The notes under the pieces were generated by a model. The model did not search any database. It saw only the letters and a list, made by a program, of their open reading frames with translations, and had not been told where the DNA came from. This document shows, piece after piece, positions 36,239 to 43,625 of a stretch of DNA of 64,000 nt. The stretch covers positions 124,001 through 188,000 of the forward strand of contig NZ_JYNP01000005.1 in assembly GCF_000934755.1 (NCBI RefSeq), read 5' to 3'. A program made the position numbers and the translations under genes. The stretch comes from Desulfonatronovibrio magnus (lineage in GTDB: Bacteria > Desulfobacterota > Desulfovibrionia > Desulfovibrionales > Desulfonatronovibrionaceae). Every line of letters begins with the position of its first letter. The first letter of the stretch is position 1.

Positions 36239-36782
36239 AAAATTTGCTCCATTATTTTTCAGTGCGGCTGTTTTATCTTTTCTGTTCATTACCTTCTGGC
36301 ATACAAGCCCTGGACCGGGTTTAACCGACCTGAATGTTGAAATGGAAGTAGATATGAATATCCGTGATTTTACTATGACCAAGGGCAGGGATGGCCGCCA
36401 GACATGGAAAGTGATTTCTGACAATGCAGGCTTTGTGCGTGAGGATGATCTTTTTGTCCTTTATAATCCAGTCATTACCTATTACACTGAAGAAGACTCT
36501 GCTCCTGTAGTGATCACAGCTTCCCATGGCCAGGCTTTGCAAACAGAAAATATGGTGCATTTATGGCCTGATGTCAGAGCGGATTATGGTGGTTTGATAA
36601 TTGAGTCCGGCAGAGCGTCATACATGGGAGAGGAGGATTTTATTCTTCTCCGTGAAGGCGTGACTTTTGTGGGCAATGGAATGGCCCTCAACAGCCCGGA
36701 AGCCAGATTTTATTTAAATGAGGACAGATTAGAGGCCCTTGGGGGTGTAAAAACCCTGCTTCAAAACAGGACAGTGAATTGA
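36231..36782 (+). CDS. lptC: LPS export protein LptC
   Basis: LptC is a bitopic inner-membrane protein whose periplasmic jellyroll passes LPS from LptBFG to LptA. From ATG 36231 there are 183 residues, with one N-terminal membrane helix (about 7-23) and the rest periplasmic and beta-rich. Sequence conservation is low in this family, so the call leans on the position between kdsC and lptA. The stop overlaps the lptA start by one base. Confidence 0.88.
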   Translation: MIKKFAPLFFSAAVLSFLFITFWHTSPGPGLTDLNVEMEVDMNIRDFTMTKGRDGRQTWKVISDNAGFVREDDLFVLYNPVITYYTEEDSAPVVITASHGQALQTENMVHLWPDVRADYGGLIIESGRASYMGEEDFILLREGVTFVGNGMALNSPEARFYLNEDRLEALGGVKTLLQNRTVN

Positions 36783-37288
36783 TGAAAATCCTGACAATTA
36801 TTTTTTGTTCGTTATTGTGGGCGTTTGCTCCTGCTCTTGCTGAAAACAGGCTTCAGGATCAGATTACAGATATTACGTCTGACAAGATGACTTATACCGG
36901 ACACGATAATATTGTAATCTTTTCCGGCAATGTTCATGTTATCAGGGCAGAGCTTGAGCTTTGGTCTGATCAGCTGCATGTACATATAAAGCCGCAGAAT
37001 GCAGAGCAGGATGAGGCTGATCAGCAGGATAAAATTGAAAAAATAATTGCCAGGGGCAATGTGCGCATCAAGAGCATGAACAGAGAGGGTAAAGGTGAGT
37101 TGCTCACATATAATCCTGACACTGGCCAGGCAACCTTAGAAGGAAACCCAGTCCTTATGGAGGACAAGAATCGGGTTGAGGGTGAGATTGTTCTTATCAA
37201 CATGCTGGAAAATACTTCCGAGGTCCTGGGCGGACCCGATAGAAGAGTCAGAGTAATTTTTTATTCAGAAAGCGAGCAGCAGGAATAA
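36782..37288 (+). CDS. lptA: Periplasmic LPS-binding protein LptA
   Basis: LptA bridges inner and outer membranes as a chain of jellyrolls that carries LPS. From ATG 36782 there are 168 residues. A signal peptide ends at about residue 20 (APALAE). The OstA-like core follows (ITSDKMTYTGHDNIVIFSGNV, then GNVRI.., EGNPVL). A charged insertion near residues 65-80 is slightly unusual. lptB is next, 7 bases downstream. Confidence 0.92.
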   Translation: MKILTIIFCSLLWAFAPALAENRLQDQITDITSDKMTYTGHDNIVIFSGNVHVIRAELELWSDQLHVHIKPQNAEQDEADQQDKIEKIIARGNVRIKSMNREGKGELLTYNPDTGQATLEGNPVLMEDKNRVEGEIVLINMLENTSEVLGGPDRRVRVIFYSESEQQE

Positions 37289-37295
37289 ACCAGGG

Positions 37296-38018
37296 GTGAA
37301 CAGCTTTAAAGCCATTGACGTTTATAAGCGATACGGTAAAAAGCTTGTGGTCAAGGGTATATCCTTAGATATCAGGCAGGGAGAGGTGGCTGGGCTGCTT
37401 GGGCCCAACGGTGCCGGCAAGACCACGACCTTTTACATGCTGGTGGGCATTATAACGCCAACCAAAGGTGGCGTATCTCTCGACAAGCAGGATATTACCG
37501 GGTTGTCGCTGCCCAGTAGAGCTGGTCTGGGCATCAGTTATCTGCCCCAGGAAAGTTCAATTTTCAAAAATCTGACAGTTTTTGAAAATCTGATGCTTAT
37601 CCTGGAATATACACATAAAAGCAAAAAGCACAGACTGCAAAAAGCTGATCAGCTTATGGATGAGCTTGGCATATCCAAGCTGGCTCACCAGAAAGCATCC
37701 TTTCTGTCCGGGGGGGAGCGCAGACGTCTGGAGATTGCCAGAGCCCTGATCAAGGATCCGAGATTTATACTGCTTGACGAGCCTTTTGCCGGTATTGATC
37801 CTATTGCTGTGGATGATATTCAGAAAATCATTCTCAAGCTCAGGGAAAAAGAAATAGGAGTGCTGATATCAGATCATAACGTGCGGGAAACCCTGCGGAT
37901 CTGTGATAGAGCCTCCATTGTATATGACGGACAAGTTATACTCGATGGGACGCCTCAGGAGATTATCAATGACACCAGGGCAAGGGCAGTCTACCTTGGT
38001 GAATCTTTTTGCTTGTAA
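37296..38018 (+). CDS. lptB: LPS export ABC transporter ATP-binding protein LptB
   Basis: LptB is the cytoplasmic ATPase that powers LPS extraction with LptF and LptG (encoded at 21-23 kb). The 240 residues show Walker A GPNGAGKTT, the LptB-type Q-loop region YLPQESSIFKNLTV, the signature LSGGERRRLE, Walker B FILLDEPFAGIDP and the switch His in ISDHNVRE. The start is GTG with AGGGG just before it. Repeat elements, not genes, follow before rpoN. Confidence 0.97.
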   Translation: MNSFKAIDVYKRYGKKLVVKGISLDIRQGEVAGLLGPNGAGKTTTFYMLVGIITPTKGGVSLDKQDITGLSLPSRAGLGISYLPQESSIFKNLTVFENLMLILEYTHKSKKHRLQKADQLMDELGISKLAHQKASFLSGGERRRLEIARALIKDPRFILLDEPFAGIDPIAVDDIQKIILKLREKEIGVLISDHNVRETLRICDRASIVYDGQVILDGTPQEIINDTRARAVYLGESFCL

Positions 38019-38113
38019 GTTTGTCATGTTTTCCCGTATGGTAAGCTGATTCGCTGCTTTCAGGCATTTTTCAAATCCTTTGAAAATGTAACAGTTTAGG
38101 ATTTTTTTTTTTT

Positions 38114-38294
38114 GTATCTGTTTAGCGCTTTGGATGTGGCAAGGCTTCCTGCCCGGAGGCATACAGCCCGGTGGGGGGCTGGCTCTTCCAGGACCCACTT
38201 GTCCCAAAAATGAGTCATTTTGAGCACAAATTGATGCTCAAGTGGGTCCTGGAGTGCCTGTCCCCTGCTTTCCTTAAAAGCGCTAAACAGATAC
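38114..38294 (+). mobile_element. MITE-A variant copy with strong internal hairpin
   Basis: The ends GTATCTGTTTAGCGCTTT and its perfect complement bound a 181-bp element related to MITE-A through the internal TGTGGCA, GGCTGGCTCTTCCAG and GCCTGTCCCCTGCTTTCCTTA blocks. CCAGGACCCACTTG and CAAGTGGGTCCTGG form a perfect 14-bp inner stem. Flanks are T-rich on both sides and a target duplication cannot be proven. A solo left end, GTAACAGTTTAGG, lies just outside at 38088-38100. Confidence 0.8.
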
Positions 38295-38387
38295 CCTTTT
38301 TATAAGAAAGCAGTGGGCAGGCACCCAGTCCCTGTTTTTTGTTGATATATAAAATCAGACTGTAACTATTCACCATGCTGAGAGGTG

Positions 38388-38560
38388 AGCCTGCATCCTG
38401 ATTTGTTTTCTTTTGCTGCAAACTCCCAGCATTAGCCCGTAAGTCAAAACCATTAATTGTTTCAAACAATCCAGAGGTTTTCCCTGTTCATGGTTTTGAC
38501 TAACGGGCTCAGGGCTGGTCAAACAAACTGCAATGGCCAAAACAAATCAGGATGCAGGCT
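38388..38560 (+). mobile_element. MITE-C, fold-back element upstream of rpoN
   Basis: The first 22 bases (38388-38409, starting AGCCTGCATCCTG) are perfectly complementary to the last 22 (38539-38560). A second inverted pair lies inside (38434-38452 with 38491-38509, 18 of 19 matching), and at the centre is a 15-base palindrome ATTGTTTCAAACAAT (38456-38470). No gene is inside. The AGCCTGCATCCTG end also occurs at 32833, so that motif is dispersed. It ends 72 bases before rpoN. Confidence 0.82.
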
Positions 38561-38632
38561 TTATCTGAAAGTAGAGTAATGTGGTGTGAACAGATACCTA
38601 ATTATGGATAACAGACTTAACGGAATAATACT

Positions 38633-40069
38633 ATGTCCCTGGAACTGAGACAGAATCTTAAACTGACCCAGCAGCTGGTGATGACTCCCCAACTGCAGCA
38701 GGCCATTAAATTGTTGCAGATGTCCAGGCTGGAGCTTCTTGAGGTGGTCCAGCAGGAACTTCTTGAAAATCCGCTTCTTGAAGAGCTGCAGCCTGCCGCT
38801 GATGAGGATCGCGAAAGAGAGGCCCGTGACAGAAAAGAAGTAAAAGAAAAGTTGACAGCCGAAGAAAAGGAAATGATCAACAATGCTGACTGGGAAGATT
38901 ATCTCGGACATTTTTCAAGCACATCAAAACAGGCTGGTTCCAGGGAGTGGGAAGTTCCCGAGGAGATGCAGAGTTTTGAAGCCAGGTATTCTTCCAAGCC
39001 ATCCTTGGAAGGTCATCTTACCTGGCAGCTTTATCTGCAGAATTTGACTGCAGAAGAAATCAGGATAGGCGAAGAGATTATTGGAAACATCGATTCAAAG
39101 GGTTACCTGAAGACCGATACAGCTGAACTGGCCCAGTCGCTGAATCTGACAGAAGACAAGGTTGAATCAGTTTTGAGCAAGGTTCAGAATTTTGACCCTG
39201 TGGGCATTGCCTCCAGAACGTTGCGCGAGTGCCTGTTGACTCAACTCAGGGCCCTTAATGAAACAGGACCAATTATAACTGAGCTGGTCACGGAACACCT
39301 TGAAGATATTGAAAAAAATCGTTTTGTTCCTCTTCTAAAGAAGTTTAAGATAAGCAAGGACTACCTCAAGGAATGTATAGAAATTTTGCAAAGCCTTGAT
39401 CCTTACCCGGGGGCAAGCTACGGAAGTGAGGACATTGTCTATGTTAGCCCGGATATCTATGTTTACAAGTATGAAGAGGATTTTGCCATCGTGCTCAATG
39501 AAGATGGAATTCCCCCCATTCAACTGAGCACACTTTATCAGGATTCGCTGGAAAAAACCGATAAGAATAAAAAGGATAACGAGTACATTCAGGAAAAAAC
39601 CCGTTCTGCCATATGGCTGATGAAAAGCCTGCATCAGAGACAACGAACATTGTACAAGGTAATGGAGAGCATCCTCAAGTTTCAAAGAGAGTTTTTTGAA
39701 CTTGGCGTTGCCAGGCTCAAGCCGCTTATTTTGCGTGAAGTGGCAGAAGATATTAATATGCACGAGTCAACAGTCAGTCGGATTACCACCAATAAATTTG
39801 TCTCAACGCCCTTTGGTGTTTTTGAGCTCAAGTTTTTTTTCAACAGCTCTTTAAGCATGGACAGTGGTGGTGTGGTAGGGTCTGAAAGTGTCAAAGCGGC
39901 CATAAAAAAGATGGTCGCCGAAGAAGACCCCAAAAAACCTTTAAGTGACGACGTGATTGCCAATGCGTTAAAAGAACAGCTTGAGGTCAATATTGCCAGG
40001 AGAACTGTGGCCAAGTACAGGGCTGCATTGAAGATACCTTCGTCCTCCAAAAGAAAAAAATTTTTCTGA
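38633..40069 (+). CDS. rpoN: RNA polymerase sigma-54 factor
   Basis: Sigma-54 recognises -24/-12 promoters and needs an enhancer-binding ATPase to open DNA. The 478 residues show the Gln-rich region I (LRQNLKLTQQLVMTPQLQQAI), an acidic region II, the core-binding domain, a helix-turn-helix (about 365-390, VAEDINMHESTVSRITTNKF) and the C-terminal RpoN box (ARRTVAKYR). It follows the lpt genes, as in many proteobacteria. It is separated from hpf-ptsN-rapZ by 700 bp of repeats. Confidence 0.98.
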   Translation: MSLELRQNLKLTQQLVMTPQLQQAIKLLQMSRLELLEVVQQELLENPLLEELQPAADEDREREARDRKEVKEKLTAEEKEMINNADWEDYLGHFSSTSKQAGSREWEVPEEMQSFEARYSSKPSLEGHLTWQLYLQNLTAEEIRIGEEIIGNIDSKGYLKTDTAELAQSLNLTEDKVESVLSKVQNFDPVGIASRTLRECLLTQLRALNETGPIITELVTEHLEDIEKNRFVPLLKKFKISKDYLKECIEILQSLDPYPGASYGSEDIVYVSPDIYVYKYEEDFAIVLNEDGIPPIQLSTLYQDSLEKTDKNKKDNEYIQEKTRSAIWLMKSLHQRQRTLYKVMESILKFQREFFELGVARLKPLILREVAEDINMHESTVSRITTNKFVSTPFGVFELKFFFNSSLSMDSGGVVGSESVKAAIKKMVAEEDPKKPLSDDVIANALKEQLEVNIARRTVAKYRAALKIPSSSKRKKFF

Positions 40070-40116
40070 TCATTTACTGATATATGTGAATTGAGACGGA
40101 GTTCACCTTTTTCTAA

Positions 40117-40133
40117 TGCGGGCTTTGCCCGCA
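40117..40133 (+). terminator. Hairpin downstream of rpoN
   Basis: TGCGGGC-TTT-GCCCGCA is a perfect 7-bp triloop hairpin 47 bases after the rpoN stop. It resembles the one at 31146. It is followed by A-rich rather than T-rich sequence, so termination on the plus strand is uncertain. Confidence 0.4.
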
Positions 40134-40151
40134 ACACAAAAAAAGATTTTT

Positions 40152-40292
40152 GTAACAGTTTAGCCATTTGCATGTGGCACGTGGACTGGCTCTCCCAGCC
40201 CTTGTTTTATTAAGTCTGTGTTTTACATCAACAAAAAACAAGGGTTGGGGTGCCTGTCCCCTGCTTTCCTTAGAAAAGGGCTAAACTATTAC
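40152..40292 (+). mobile_element. MITE-A copy 3 with perfect target duplication
   Basis: A 141-bp element has ends GTAACAGTTTAGCC and GGCTAAACTATTAC, flanked by AGATTTTT on both sides (40144-40151 and 40293-40300), a perfect 8-bp target duplication. The sequence is close to copy 1 but lacks the GGCTTCCTGCCCGGAGGCATACAG-type block that copy 1 and the 38.1-kb copy share (positions 3469-3492 there). Confidence 0.92.
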
Positions 40293-40315
40293 AGATTTTT
40301 TAACCGCCCGTTCGC

Positions 40316-40525
40316 CCCTGTTGAATGGCTGAGCCTACACTTTGTGTATTCAACTGGGTAAAAAGACTCACTCAAGACGCCCAGTTAAACCCTGCTGCGC
40401 AGGAACGCTTTCAGCGATGTTTAACCGGGCAGGCAAAGGGCGCAAAGGAAAAAAAGATGTTTTTTCATTTGCCGGGGAACCCAGTTAAACCCGTCTGCGA
40501 CGGAGACTACGTCTGCTTAACAAGG
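40316..40525. repeat. Three tandem cloverleaf-like palindromic units
   Basis: Three units (40316-40358, 40379-40430, 40480-40525) share one architecture: an outer stem of about 10 bp enclosing two triloop hairpins placed directly side by side. Unit 1: GGC-TGA-GCC and TACAC-TTT-GTGTA. Unit 2: CCTGC-TGC-GCAGG and CGCT-TTC-AGCG. Unit 3: CCGTC-TGC-GACGG and AGAC-TAC-GTCT. Outer arms begin with CCC..GTT. The stems differ in sequence but keep pairing. The spacer between units 2 and 3 is itself a hairpin (GGCAAA/TTTGCC with AAAAAA/TTTTTT inside). No gene is supported here. Confidence 0.85.
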
Positions 40526-40610
40526 CAGGCGGCAAATTAATAGGCAGCCTTTTTGAGAACCGATGCCTGGTTTTTAAAAAAATGTCTTCTTTATTGTCTT
40601 TAACTGGACT

Positions 40611-40711
40611 TTTCAGGCTGAAGGCGGAATATTCAGGAATCTGGACATTCCTGCTCAAGTGGGGCCCGGAGTGCCTGCCCCCTGCCTCCATACAAAAGGC
40701 TGAACGATTAC
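40611..40711 (+). mobile_element. Family D fragment joined to a MITE-A right-end remnant
   Basis: TTTTCAGGCTGAAGG at about 40611 is the family D lead-in with one heptamer. Further on, CTCAAGTGGGGCCCGGAGTGCC and GGCTGAACGATTAC (40698-40711) are the right half of MITE-A. The two fragments together show repeated insertion and deletion in the gap between rpoN and hpf. Confidence 0.6.
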
Positions 40712-40769
40712 CAAATCATAATAACTGATACAACCAATACACAACTTGATATCTCAAAGGAGGATCAGC

Positions 40770-41315
40770 ATGCAGATCAAATTCAACTTCAAAAACTTTG
40801 AGCCTTCTGAACATCTCAAAAAGTATGCTCAGGAGAGATATGAAAAGCTTTCAAAATATCTTAATGAAAACGATGCTGCAGAACTTCAGGTTAATCTGGA
40901 GGTGGAAAAATTTCGTCACATAGCTGAGGTCATTCTAACTGGCAAGGACATGCATATATCAGCTACAGAAGAAACTGAGGACATGTATTCAACGGTGGAT
41001 TTAAGTCTGGACAAGGTGGAAGCCCAGCTTAGAAAACAGCGGGAAAAAGTAAAGGACAAAAAGAAAAAAGCCAGGGAAAAACAGGTCAGGATGGACATCA
41101 TCAATTTCGGGCCTGTTGACAGTGGTAAACGCGAGCCAAGAATTGTGGCCACTGACCATTATGAACCCAAGCCTATGGATCTCGAAGAGGCTGCCATGCA
41201 GTTGGAAAGCTTAAATTATGATTTTCTTGTATTTCTCAATGCTGAAACTGAACGTATCAATGTCGTCTATAGAAGAAAGAATGGAGACTTCGGGTTTATT
41301 GATCCGGGCATGTAA
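40770..41315 (+). CDS. hpf: Ribosome hibernation-promoting factor, long form
   Basis: HPF binds the 30S decoding site and the long form dimerises ribosomes into inactive 100S particles. ATG 40770, 5 bases after AGGAGGA, gives 181 residues. The N-terminal S30AE domain (IKFNFKNFEPSEHLKKYAQ, about 1-100) is joined by a Lys-rich linker to the C-terminal dimerisation domain (MDLEEAAMQLE..FLVFLNAE..INVVYRRKNGDFGFIDP). It heads the hpf-ptsN-rapZ-PTS cluster. Confidence 0.96.
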   Translation: MQIKFNFKNFEPSEHLKKYAQERYEKLSKYLNENDAAELQVNLEVEKFRHIAEVILTGKDMHISATEETEDMYSTVDLSLDKVEAQLRKQREKVKDKKKKAREKQVRMDIINFGPVDSGKREPRIVATDHYEPKPMDLEEAAMQLESLNYDFLVFLNAETERINVVYRRKNGDFGFIDPGM

Positions 41316-41318
41316 CTT

Positions 41319-41768
41319 ATGAACCTTACTGAGTATTTAGATAAAGACCAGATTATTGCCGACCTGGCTTCAGCAACCAAAACCGAAGTTCTGGCTGAGC
41401 TTATCAGCCCCTTAACGGCAGCTTACCCCTTTCTGGATAAGCAGAAGATTTTTGAGGTTTTGCTGTTTCGAGAAAATCTTGGTACCACCGGTATTGGAGA
41501 TGCAGTAGCCATACCCCATGGAAAGCTTGACAACCTGGACAAAGTGCTTCTTGTGGTGGGCAGAAGTTTGCAAGGGGTTGATTTTGCTTCCCTTGATCAC
41601 AAGCTGGTCAATATTTTTTTTCTGGTACTTGCTCCGGAGAAAAGTGCAGGCAAGCACCTGAAGATACTTGCCTATATTTCCAGGCTTCTTCAGGATCAGT
41701 CTTTTAAGGAGTCATTTATGAGTGCCTCAGACAGGGATGATTTATGGAATCTGATAACCAGACGTTGA
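41319..41768 (+). CDS. ptsN: PTS nitrogen-regulatory EIIA (PtsN)
   Basis: PtsN is a phosphocarrier of the regulatory nitrogen PTS rather than a sugar transporter. The 149 residues contain the phospho-acceptor His67 in DAVAIPHGKL and the family motif RENLGTTGIG. It lies 3 bases after hpf, and its last 25 bases overlap rapZ. No ptsP (EI-Ntr) or npr (HPr) gene is present in the window. Confidence 0.95.
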   Translation: MNLTEYLDKDQIIADLASATKTEVLAELISPLTAAYPFLDKQKIFEVLLFRENLGTTGIGDAVAIPHGKLDNLDKVLLVVGRSLQGVDFASLDHKLVNIFFLVLAPEKSAGKHLKILAYISRLLQDQSFKESFMSASDRDDLWNLITRR

Positions 41769-42670
41769 GATCTCAGACAGCAGAATCAGCGGGTAGTGGT
41801 TGCTACCCGCTGATTATTGTCACAGGGCTTTCCGGTGCAGGCAAAAGTACAGCTCTTAATGTGTTTGAGGATCTGGGTTTTTTTACTGTTGACGGCTTGC
41901 CCGTCAGTCTTGTGCCTTCTGTTCTGAACCTTTTTGCCGGTGAGAACCCTAAAAACTATCGTGGTCTGGCCCTGGGCATGGATTTGCGGCAGCCTGATTT
42001 TGCTGAGGAATGGATAAAGGTCAGGGAGCGGCTTTCAGGTGTAAATTTATGTACGCAGATAATTTTCCTTGAAGCCTCGGAGGATATTCTGGTGCGCAGA
42101 TATGCCACCACGAGGCGCCCCCATCCCTTAGAATCAGGCAGTTACGGCCTTGATCAGGCTTTGGAGATGGAAAAGGCAATTCTAAATGCCATTCGCGGTG
42201 ATGCCCATCTTGTGGTGGATACTTCCGGATTTTCAATTCATGATCTCAGAAGAACTATTCAGGAAAAATGGGAGTACTTTGATCAATCCTTTGCAGGTAT
42301 GCGCATTCACTTGATTTCTTTTGGATTCAAATACGGGGTACCTTCTGAAGCAGACATGGTCTTTGACCTCAGGTTTTTACCCAATCCCTATTTTGATACT
42401 GACCTCCGGCCCTTGTCCGGAAAGGACAAGGTCATAGCCGATTATGTTCTAAGTCAAGGTGCTGGTGCACGATTTATATTGAGAACTACAGACTACCTGT
42501 CCTTTCTCGTACCCATGTTTGTGGATGAAGGCCGCTATCGTCTGACCATGGCCTTCGGATGCACCGGAGGACGTCACAGGTCGGTTGCAGTAGTCGAACG
42601 GATAGCAGCTTTTTTAAAAGATCAGGGGTACCTGATTTCAACAGAACATCGACACTTTAATCTGGGATGA
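41744..42670 (+). CDS. rapZ: RNase adapter protein RapZ
   Basis: RapZ is a nucleotide-binding protein. In E. coli it senses glucosamine-6-phosphate and guides RNase E to the GlmZ small RNA. The role in this lineage is not established. The 308 residues include Walker A GLSGAGKST (28-36), DGLPVSLVP, and the diagnostic C-terminal FGCTGGRHRSV. The start overlaps ptsN, with AGGGA about 8 bases before the ATG. Confidence 0.95.
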   Translation: MESDNQTLRSQTAESAGSGCYPLIIVTGLSGAGKSTALNVFEDLGFFTVDGLPVSLVPSVLNLFAGENPKNYRGLALGMDLRQPDFAEEWIKVRERLSGVNLCTQIIFLEASEDILVRRYATTRRPHPLESGSYGLDQALEMEKAILNAIRGDAHLVVDTSGFSIHDLRRTIQEKWEYFDQSFAGMRIHLISFGFKYGVPSEADMVFDLRFLPNPYFDTDLRPLSGKDKVIADYVLSQGAGARFILRTTDYLSFLVPMFVDEGRYRLTMAFGCTGGRHRSVAVVERIAAFLKDQGYLISTEHRHFNLG

Positions 42671-42710
42671 ACGCGACAGTTCAGATAATGGTCTGAACGC
42701 AGGGTTATAT

Positions 42711-43133
42711 ATGATTGGAATTATTGTTGTTACTCATGGGGATTTCGGCCAGAGTCTCTTGAACGCGGCTTCCATGATCATGGGAGATGATGACAATTGT
42801 CATTTTCTGGGAGTGGATGTCACCCGTCCAATGAATGAAATCATTGAAGAGCTCAAGTCCAGGGTGGCTGAGATGGATCAGGGGCAAGGCGTTTTGATTC
42901 TGACAGATATGTTTGGTGGGACTCCCACTAACATAAGTCTTTCCCTTTTAAATCCCGGCAGTATTGAAGTCATAACCGGGGTCAACCTGCCAATGCTTTT
43001 AAAGGCTCTCGGCGGCAGGACAAAGAAAATTGAAGATCTGGCTCAGGAAATAAAAGGTGCAGGCAAGCAGGGCATTCTCGTTGCAGGAGAAGTGCTGAAA
43101 CGAAAAATTCCTGACACGCAGAAAAAGGCATAA
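42711..43133 (+). CDS. PTS EIIA component, mannose family
   Basis: The 140-residue EIIA-Man-type protein has the phospho-acceptor His9 in VVTHGDFG and the conserved TDMFGGTPTN loop. It would receive phosphate from HPr and pass it to EIIB. It follows rapZ by 40 bases and precedes EIIB. In related sulfate reducers this PTS sits beside rpoN/rapZ and may serve regulation more than sugar uptake, which is an inference from context. Confidence 0.94.
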   Translation: MIGIIVVTHGDFGQSLLNAASMIMGDDDNCHFLGVDVTRPMNEIIEELKSRVAEMDQGQGVLILTDMFGGTPTNISLSLLNPGSIEVITGVNLPMLLKALGGRTKKIEDLAQEIKGAGKQGILVAGEVLKRKIPDTQKKA

Positions 43134-43138
43134 AATTT

Positions 43139-43603
43139 ATGTTCTGGGTAAGAGTTGATAATCGCCTGATTCATGGTCAGGTTATTGAAACCTGGCTTCC
43201 TTTTGCAGGCAGCAAGAACCTGCTGGTTGTCAACGATGAACTGGCCTCGGATGTTATCAGACAGGAAATCATGGGACTGGCTGTGCCAAGTGGCATTGAA
43301 ATTTTTTTCAGTCCTGTTAATGAGTGTGTAGAGGTGGTGCGTAAAAAGTTTAAAAACAGGCTTTCATCTGTTTTTGTGCTTTTTGCCAGATGTTCCGATG
43401 CCAGGCAGGCCTTTGAAAAGGGTCTTGTGTTTGATTCTTTGAATATTGGAAATATCCACTATGGTCCAGGCAAAAAACAGGTGTGTGCACACATTGCTCT
43501 CAGTAAGGATGATTGTTCCTGTTTGAATTTTTTTTCCAGAAAAGGCGTGGGCTTAGATTTTCGTTGTGTGCCACATAAGCATATTCAGGTAGATCAATGG
43601 TAG
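43139..43603 (+). CDS. PTS EIIB component, mannose/sorbose family
   Basis: The 154-residue EIIB has the phospho-His site DNRLIHGQV (His12) at the N-terminus and the LNIGNIHYGPGKKQV segment typical of the family. It is cytoplasmic. ATG 43597 of the probable longer EIIC form lies inside its last codons. Confidence 0.94.
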   Translation: MFWVRVDNRLIHGQVIETWLPFAGSKNLLVVNDELASDVIRQEIMGLAVPSGIEIFFSPVNECVEVVRKKFKNRLSSVFVLFARCSDARQAFEKGLVFDSLNIGNIHYGPGKKQVCAHIALSKDDCSCLNFFSRKGVGLDFRCVPHKHIQVDQW

Positions 43604-43625
43604 ATGTTCAGGCAGTCAGCATTCA

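Noticed and set aside
40316-40358. Hammerhead-type ribozyme suggested by the three-way junction
   Set aside because: The conserved CUGAUGA and GAAA core sequences are absent.
40379-40430. Integron attC site
   Set aside because: GTTAAAC and GTTTAAC occur, but in the reverse order to attC R'' and R', and no integrase or cassette genes are nearby.
40325-40540. A 71-codon open reading frame over the cloverleaf repeats
   Set aside because: It is generated by palindromic repeats, has no ribosome binding site, and shows no protein-like pattern.
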